Source: Carex sylvatica (Eukaryota; Streptophyta; Magnoliopsida; Poales; Cyperaceae). Taken from it: a stretch of DNA of 12,476 nt. Where the stretch lies: assembly GCA_964058845.1 (NCBI GenBank), contig CAXKVR010000514.1, forward strand, positions 1-12,476, written 5' to 3'. Within the stretch, counting starts at the first letter, position 1, and every line of letters starts with the position of its first letter. Positions 7,806 through 12,476 of the stretch are shown here, piece after piece. The position numbers and the translations under genes were made by a program. The notes beneath the pieces are model-generated. The model was not told where the DNA came from, searched no databases, and saw nothing but the letters and a program-made list of their open reading frames with translations.

Positions 7806-8782
7806 ATTTAATTTAGATACAAAACATTTTGACAAATGGTGCAATACATAAGATCTCCCCTTTGTGTAAACACATATTAGAAAGCAAAATAAGAGGAAAA
7901 TGTTAAAAAGGCATTTGACGAAAATACTCTCATGTGAACATATTTTTAAAGTAAATTGAAATGCAAAAATGCAATACATATGTGTATTCCTTTACCAATT
8001 AGTACTCTTCACCGGAATCGTCAAAGTCTTCATCAACTTGCTCTTCCTCACCCTCCTCTTCCTCTATGTTGTTTTCGGTTACTACCTCAAACTCGCATTC
8101 TTGTTGGACCACACCCTCCCAATCAAAGTCTTGTCCAATTGTTGGCTCAATTGGATTATCCGGTCTTTTCTCTTGGTAAAATTTGAGGTTTGCATCGTCG
8201 CCCTCGGCACGAAACATCGACTTCGGGCTTGCTTTCATTGCCAACCACCAAAGTTTTCTTTCGGCCTTTTGTGATGCATAAGGTAGGTAGCACACTTGGG
8301 TTGCTTGAGCCGCTAGTACAAAAGGCTCATAATTTGCAAGGCGAGAAGTATGCTTAACCTCAACAAGACCATATTTTCGGTCCACTTTAACACTGTTTAT
8401 TATATCAAATCAATCACACCTAAAGGGAACTACCGTGTGTGCATCATATTGTAGCTCAATGATATCTTGGAGAAGACCATAGTAGTCGATTTGTAAGCCA
8501 TTTGCATCCCACTCTCCTTTGATGCAAACACCGCTACTTTGAGTTATATTGTTTTCTCCACATAATTCTGTGTGGAATCAATACCCGTTGACTTCGTACC
8601 CATTGTAGAAGTACGCTTGTTTGCTAGGCATGACTCATGTCATTTGTATGTAGTAATCACCTTCATCACGAGAATTTATTACCTTTTTTCGTAACCAAGG
8701 TGCGAAACCATCTTGACGAACTTTTGGCAAATCTTGTGGGCATGGGGTCATCCCAGAGCTGAGCATGCATGTATCAAACTCT

Positions 8783-8849
8783 CTGCACATTAGAATATGT
8801 CCAAACATGAGATTTTGATAGGTTTTAGAATATATTTATAAGATTGTAC
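8783..8849 (-). other. 67-bp phase-2 intron in the transposase relic
   Basis: The donor GTACAAT follows ...CEKYMG (GT at 8849-8848) and the acceptor is AATGTGCAG (AG at 8784-8783). Splicing joins GG to A to give KYMGEFDTCMLSS and restores the frame that leads into DUF4216. At 67 bases it is near the lower size limit for plant introns. Its borders survive although the gene is dead. Confidence 0.6.
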
Positions 8850-9029
8850 CCCATGTATTTCTCACAGATCTCTGGACAGTTGAGGATGACATAAGTGTGT
8901 GCAGCATCCCAATCCTTGTCATCGAGAGGCTTTCGTTTTCCCTTGCCAATGGTGCGCCCCGGAGTATCGAATATTGAAAGTTATCTCGCCGAATGGTTAC
9001 TAGTTCCAACTCCTTCTTGGCTAATGTTA

Positions 9030-9141
9030 GATCTCTCTGCAAAGTAGTGTGCGGAAAATGTACCGATTTCTTTGGCAATTGTAGCCTCCACGATCTCTCT
9101 GCAAAGTAGTGTGCAAAGTAGTGTGCGGAAAATGTACCGAT
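9030..9141. repeat. Patchwork of short direct repeats at the transposase deletion junction
   Basis: GATCTCTCTGCAAAGTAGTG and the following GCGGAAAATGTACCGAT occur at 9030-9067 and again at 9092-9141, where an extra 12-base step duplicates GCAAAGTAGTGT. The copies flank a 24-base spacer. This sits where TNP2 coding sequence stops and the DUF4216-proximal sequence begins. Confidence 0.8.
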
Positions 9142-10433
9142 CTCGAAGTTCTCTCTTTTATACCCGTCCCATGTCATTTCTCCCTCTGACCATAAAAGAT
9201 TCAACTCATCGATCAAAGATTCGAGGAAAATGTCAATGTCCCGACCCGGATGCTTTGGTCCAGGGATGACTAGAGCGAGGAACATGCTATCTTATTTTAT
9301 TATCAACCCCGGAGGTAGGTTATATGAATAAATAAATACCGACCAATAAGAATATGGAGCTGCACTCAAGTTGAATGGCATGAACCCATCCGTTGATAGT
9401 CCCAACCAAACATTTCTAACCTCGTCTGCAAAGCCGGGATGTTTCCGAGCGAAATGCTTCCAAGCCTCACCATCTGCCGGGTGCACCATCATCGGGGCTT
9501 TGTGACACACACCTTCTTTGTGACATCTCATATTCTTCGCAGACTATGCGGTCATGTACATCGTTTGCAATCGTGGGGTGATAGGTAGATATCGAAGTTG
9601 CAATCGTGGCACGGGTTTTGCATTCTTATTGTGTCCAATGGGCTTATATCTTGGCAAATGGCATAAATCACATTCTGTTTTGAACTTGTTATCTTTGTTC
9701 TAATATAGCATACAAAAATTAGGCCAAACATCTATTTTTTGGTGCTCCATGCCCAATCCATCAACCAATCGCTTCACTTCATAGAAATTTTTAGGCATTT
9801 CATCCTTGGAAGGAATTGTGCTTTTCATGAGATCCATCACGTCATCGAAAGCTGCTTGGCTCATTTGGTGCTTCGCTTTAATCGCAAAGGCTTGTGTCAC
9901 CGCGGACAAGATGGTTTGTTCTTCACATTTTATTTCACCCGTCGCATTAAATTTCCAAACCAGTTTATTGTTAGCCTCTATCATATCGAAGAATTTTTTA
10001 GCCACTCCCATAGGTGTCTCCTCATTTCAATTGAAATCTTGACCAGCAGCATCCCTAACCATGTCAACCATTGGATCAGCCGCATCGTTCGAAGATGACG
10101 GATTAGCTGAATTTGGATGCGTCTCCCCGTGTTTGTGCCAAACTTCATATAGGTTGCAAAAGCCATCGCGAAAAAGATGCATTTCGCCGGTATCAACATC
10201 TTTGGTGTAGAGGTTATCACATCTTCCACATGAACACGGGATACATTGCAAACCATTAGTCACGGGATACTCACAATGGAGGGTATGGACCGGGCTCTGT
10301 CAATAAATTCGACCACACCAGTCACAAATTCAGGTTCAAGAGTTCCACCCATATTTTGTCGACTATACTTATACATCTATTACCGATTAGTCGCCATTTG
10401 AGTGATTCCGATGTATTACACATTCAATGAGTT

Positions 10434-10985
10434 AATGCAACAATTTGCCAAATATTTACTCAATTAGAAAGGAGAATCTGGTCTAAAAATTCGTGTTAAG
10501 CATCTGGTCTAAACAATCTAGTCTGTCTATGGACATTTGTATGTACCTTTTTCTAACCATTTGCCATTTGTATGTACCTTTTTTAACTAGGAGCTGTCTC
10601 TAGACAAATTAGTGCTAAGAATCTGGTCCAGATATATGTGTTAAAAAATTTGTGTCAAGAGACTGTGTTAAGAATTAGGTTAAAAAATACGTGACAAATT
10701 AGGTTAAGAATCTTGTCTAAAAAATATGCCTAAAAACTCTTACAAACCATGAGCTGTCTCTAGACAGTGCGTAGGCACCATTTTCTAATTTTCATTACCA
10801 AGACTCTTTGATCTTTTCTACACAACGGCCTTAGAGTGGGAGACCTAGAGCTTAACCTGCAATTTGCATGGAGAGGGAGAGCTCCAAGGAGAGATCAAAT
10901 GCGTGGTGAGATCCAGCACTTGGAGCTCGAAAAACAAAAGGGTTTAAATCGCAGGGGCCAGCTAGTTTAAATCGTAGAAAGTGTT
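10434..10985 (-). promoter_or_regulatory. Upstream region of the CACTA transposase with degenerate short repeats
   Basis: No ORF. Two exact direct repeats stand out: CATTTGTATGTACCTTTTT at 10534-10552 and 10565-10583, and GAGCTGTCTCTAGACA at 10591-10606 and 10751-10766 (it contains TGTCTC, the auxin-response core, which may be chance). Around them is a loose array of AATCTGGTCTAAAAAAT and GTGTTAAG variants. On the minus strand 10850-10985 is a more GC-rich, ATG-poor stretch that looks like a leader. GCAGGTTAAG near 10852 could be its donor and AATAG at 10377 an acceptor directly before the start codon. The leader and intron are inferred. Confidence 0.35.
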
Positions 10986-11200
10986 TGGAGAATTCCACGA
11001 TAGAAATTAGACTGTGAGATAGATATTGTGGGGCGTATTTCCATGGGATTACCGACGGAAATAGTGGTATATATTATCTAACTATATTAGTAGTTTTTTG
11101 GTGTATCCACAGTGTACGCATCATAATATATGTACAACAGGAAACATCAAAATAGTAAACAAGACATCTTGTTAAAAACTCTTTATGCATAAAAACTAGA

Positions 11201-11351
11201 CAACAAGTTGCTCCACATGCACACATCCTATTGTTATAAAAAGCATACACATCCTACAAATTAGCTTACTGTTATAGAACTACTTCCAACAGTTTACTCC
11301 ATATATACACGCATCCTACTGTTATAAAAAACAAACACATCCTACAAATTA
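11201..11351 (+). repeat. 86-88-bp tandem duplication, diverged
   Basis: 11201-11263 (from CAACAAGTTGCTCCACATG) and 11287-11351 (from CAACAGTTTACTCCATATA) align throughout. They share CATCCTA-TGTTATAAAAA and ACACATCCTACAAATTA. The stretch lies just beyond the stop codon of the minus-strand gene at 11408 and may be part of its 3' untranslated region. Confidence 0.75.
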
Positions 11352-11407
11352 AAAGGTTTTAAGTTATTACAACTACTCAATGTTTTGAAGCTGTTAATTA
11401 AAATATT

Positions 11408-11536
11408 TTATGGAATGTGATCCCCTCCCATGCCAGAATTGCCCTTAGATGGTTGAGTATCACCTCCCACACCATCTTTTCCCTTGGATGGTTGAGTGTC
11501 GCCTCCCACACCATCATTACCCATTGATAACCCCTC
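11408..11536 (-). CDS. Last exon of an unrecognised gene, with 13-residue tandem repeats
   Basis: An acceptor (TACTTTGTAG, AG at 11538-11537) is followed by 42 open codons and TAA. The translation has two near-identical 13-residue repeats, NDGVGGDTQPSKG and KDGVGGDTQPSKG, and a partial third, NSGMGGDHIP. Differences between the repeats include synonymous changes (GGC/GGT, GAC/GAT, TCC/TCT), which suggests the reading frame has been kept. I do not know the family. The Gly/Asp-rich, polar composition suggests a disordered tail. An ATG at 11524 would also allow a 38-residue ORF. Upstream exons were not found in 11540-12476, so the gene may continue out of the window. It could be a host gene or part of another mobile element. 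Confidence 0.45.
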   Translation of the reverse strand, partial: EGLSMGNDGVGGDTQPSKGKDGVGGDTQPSKGNSGMGGDHIP

Positions 11537-11539
11537 CTA

Positions 11540-12476
11540 CAAAGTACAAAATGAGAATATGATGTAATCATTCAAAAATGGTTTGAAATATGTCATTTAT
11601 TCCAACGGTGGGTCTGTAATTAAATGACACGTAATAATTTTTAAAATGATCAAGATATAACATAGAACATTAATAACGTAAAAGTGCCGAAGGCCCGACA
11701 ACTGTAAGTTTTGATCCAACGTAAACTATTTACGACCGTGCGATGTTGCTGTATTGTTTTGCTTTGATGTAGTAAATAGATCCTGAATTGTATCAAATTT
11801 TATAATGGTGAAATTAATATGACATTCTTTCATTTTAACGATTTTGATCGATCAAATGCTGATGTTCGTATTCGTTCCTTCACAACCCCACACAACAAGG
11901 GTTCAAGTCCTATGTACATTCTTATATGGCACAAGTGATTGATGCATCATGCATGATTGTATGAAAAATTTCAATAGTCAAAATCACTTAAAAATGAAAT
12001 ATCAATGTCAAAGAATTAATTATATTATCACATAAATTTTAATAATATAAATTACATTACTTTTCATCAAAAATTTTTATAATTAAACCATATGCCATAT
12101 ACAACAGCCATATATATATTCTATTAATCACCACACTAATTACATATAACACAAATGCCTAATTACATATACTTCTCAATATTAAAATTGCAAACATAAA
12201 TATTTTAAAATATTGAAAAAAAACTCATTTGTACAAATTTCAATTCATAAATCAATTAAACTTAAATTGAATTACAAAATAAAATTTGCTATCTCAATTT
12301 TGAAGCCGTTACTGTGCCTATTTGCTTTTGATCCGAACAGAGTATTTTAGACTATATACAGCGCACCACACAGTTACAATTTGAGTTGCTCTTATGTTTT
12401 CTAGACTGCTTTAAGTCAGAACTGATCTGTCGATACACCAATTTTCATTCCCTCCGTCGTCGGCAGATCCATTTTT
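11540..12476. other. AT-rich sequence with no placed exon
   Basis: About 940 bases, probably intron or intergenic. No frame shows conserved content. The less AT-rich right edge (12410-12472) holds a minus-strand ATG followed by 17 codons before TGA, which could be the start of an exon cut by the window, but nothing confirms it. A GGTTCAAGTCC sequence at 11900-11910 matches a tRNA B box without a partner A box. Confidence 0.4.

Larger units (their letters stand above)
7999..10376 (-). pseudogene. CACTA transposase relic: transposase-associated + TNP2 (N-terminal part) + DUF4216
   Basis: Read on the minus strand from the ATG at 10376. The N-terminus matches the transposase-associated domain (CIPCSCGRCDN, HLFRDGF, EVWHKHGE). 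TNP2-type motifs follow in one frame down to 9140: NFCMLY, TECDLC, PRYK, HPADGEAWKHF, DEVRNVWLGLSTDGF, YNLPP, LVIPGPKHPGRDIDIFL. The frame then jumps to the region before DUF4216 (FDTPGRTIGKGKRKPLDD, AHTYVILNCPE) and DUF4216 itself (DYYGLLQDIIELQY, YGLVEVKHTSRL, FVLAAQATQV), ending in an acidic tail at TAA 7999. Missing: the rest of TNP2 and all of DUF4218. Damage: in-frame stops at 10029-10027, 9702-9700, 9546-9544, 9294-9292, 8637-8635, 8580-8578 and 8412-8410; frameshifts near 10300 and 8979; an internal deletion at about 9140. It cannot make transposase. Confidence 0.9.
5841..11095 (-). mobile_element. Degenerate CACTA (En/Spm) DNA transposon, about 5.26 kb, with two minus-strand genes
   Basis: The left terminus CACTACTAGAATTTTT is a typical CACTA end and is followed by an array of subterminal motifs. 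The element body encodes a TNP2/DUF4216 transposase relic (7999-10376) and a small second gene (6670-7029), both on the minus strand, matching the two-gene layout of En/Spm. The right end is eroded. The best candidate is 11095, where the minus strand reads AACTACTAATATAG, preceded inside by TTTCCATGGG and CGACGGAAATA motifs at 11041-11059. An alternative CACTA-type end is at about 11063 (GGAAATAGTG). Candidate target duplications (ATT at left, TTT at right of 11095) do not match exactly. The transposase is dead, so any mobility would need another element's enzyme. Confidence 0.75.

Noticed and set aside
7668..7979. Minus-strand hydrophobic frame of 103 codons
   Set aside because: It overlaps the AT-rich internal repeat and the 3' flank of the transposase; hydrophobicity follows from T-richness and there is no supported start.
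7956..8274. Plus-strand frames opposite the DUF4216 end
   Set aside because: Shadows of the minus-strand transposase frame, which has clear family motifs.
9739..10098. Plus-strand frames of 119 and 78 codons
   Set aside because: Antisense shadows of the transposase N-terminal region.
11054..11063. GGAAATAGTG as the CACTA right terminus
   Set aside because: It ends in TAGTG, but the bases inside it do not match the left terminal repeat as well as TAGTAGTT at 11088-11095 does; kept only as an alternative.
11900..11910. GGTTCAAGTCC, an exact tRNA B-box match, possible tRNA or SINE
   Set aside because: No A box at the right distance upstream, no cloverleaf arms and no SINE tail; treated as chance.
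12420..12472. Minus-strand ATG with 17 following codons (MDLPTTEGMK...) near the right edge
   Set aside because: It ends at TGA, and the possible donor GTGTAT gives a phase that does not fit the exon at 11536; no support beyond slightly higher GC.

Overview
The window looks like nuclear DNA of a flowering plant, probably a eudicot. It is AT-rich, its coding sequence lies in short exons with GT/AG borders, and it carries plant-type mobile DNA: a CACTA (En/Spm) transposon and a Mutator-like MITE. All gene calls come from reading translated frames by eye. No database search was possible.

Left part (1-3060), minus strand: four exons of a plant Ca2+-dependent, staphylococcal-nuclease-like (CAN family) gene. 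One exon is a 60-bp micro-exon that no ORF caller would report. It restores the reading frame and supplies a catalytic arginine. The C-terminal exons lie beyond base 1. The N-terminus is proline/glutamine-rich rather than the usual CAN N-terminus. Introns hold a large ATT microsatellite field and a short telomere-type repeat. Bases 3060-5840 are AT-rich intergenic DNA with a 228-bp MITE and a diverged 193-bp direct repeat.

Middle part (5841 to about 11095): a degenerate CACTA element read on the minus strand. Its left end (CACTACTAGAA) and an array of CCCTTGGAAATA subterminal motifs are clear. The right end is eroded and its position is a best guess. From right to left it holds a leader/promoter region, a dead transposase gene (transposase-associated, TNP2 and DUF4216 parts; seven in-frame stops, two frameshifts and a large internal deletion patched with short repeats), a roughly 245-bp repeat, a second small gene, and a second copy of that repeat. 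The small gene is the most interesting item. Its 119-codon ORF is open although the transposase beside it is dead. It encodes a protein with a SUMO-interaction-like hydrophobic core next to acidic serines and a basic tail, behind an AUG-free pyrimidine-rich leader with TATA box, telo-box and intron.

Right part (11096-12476): the last exon of an unrecognised minus-strand gene that encodes 13-residue repeats, its probable 3' flank with an 86-88-bp duplication, and about 900 bp of AT-rich sequence in which I could not place further exons.
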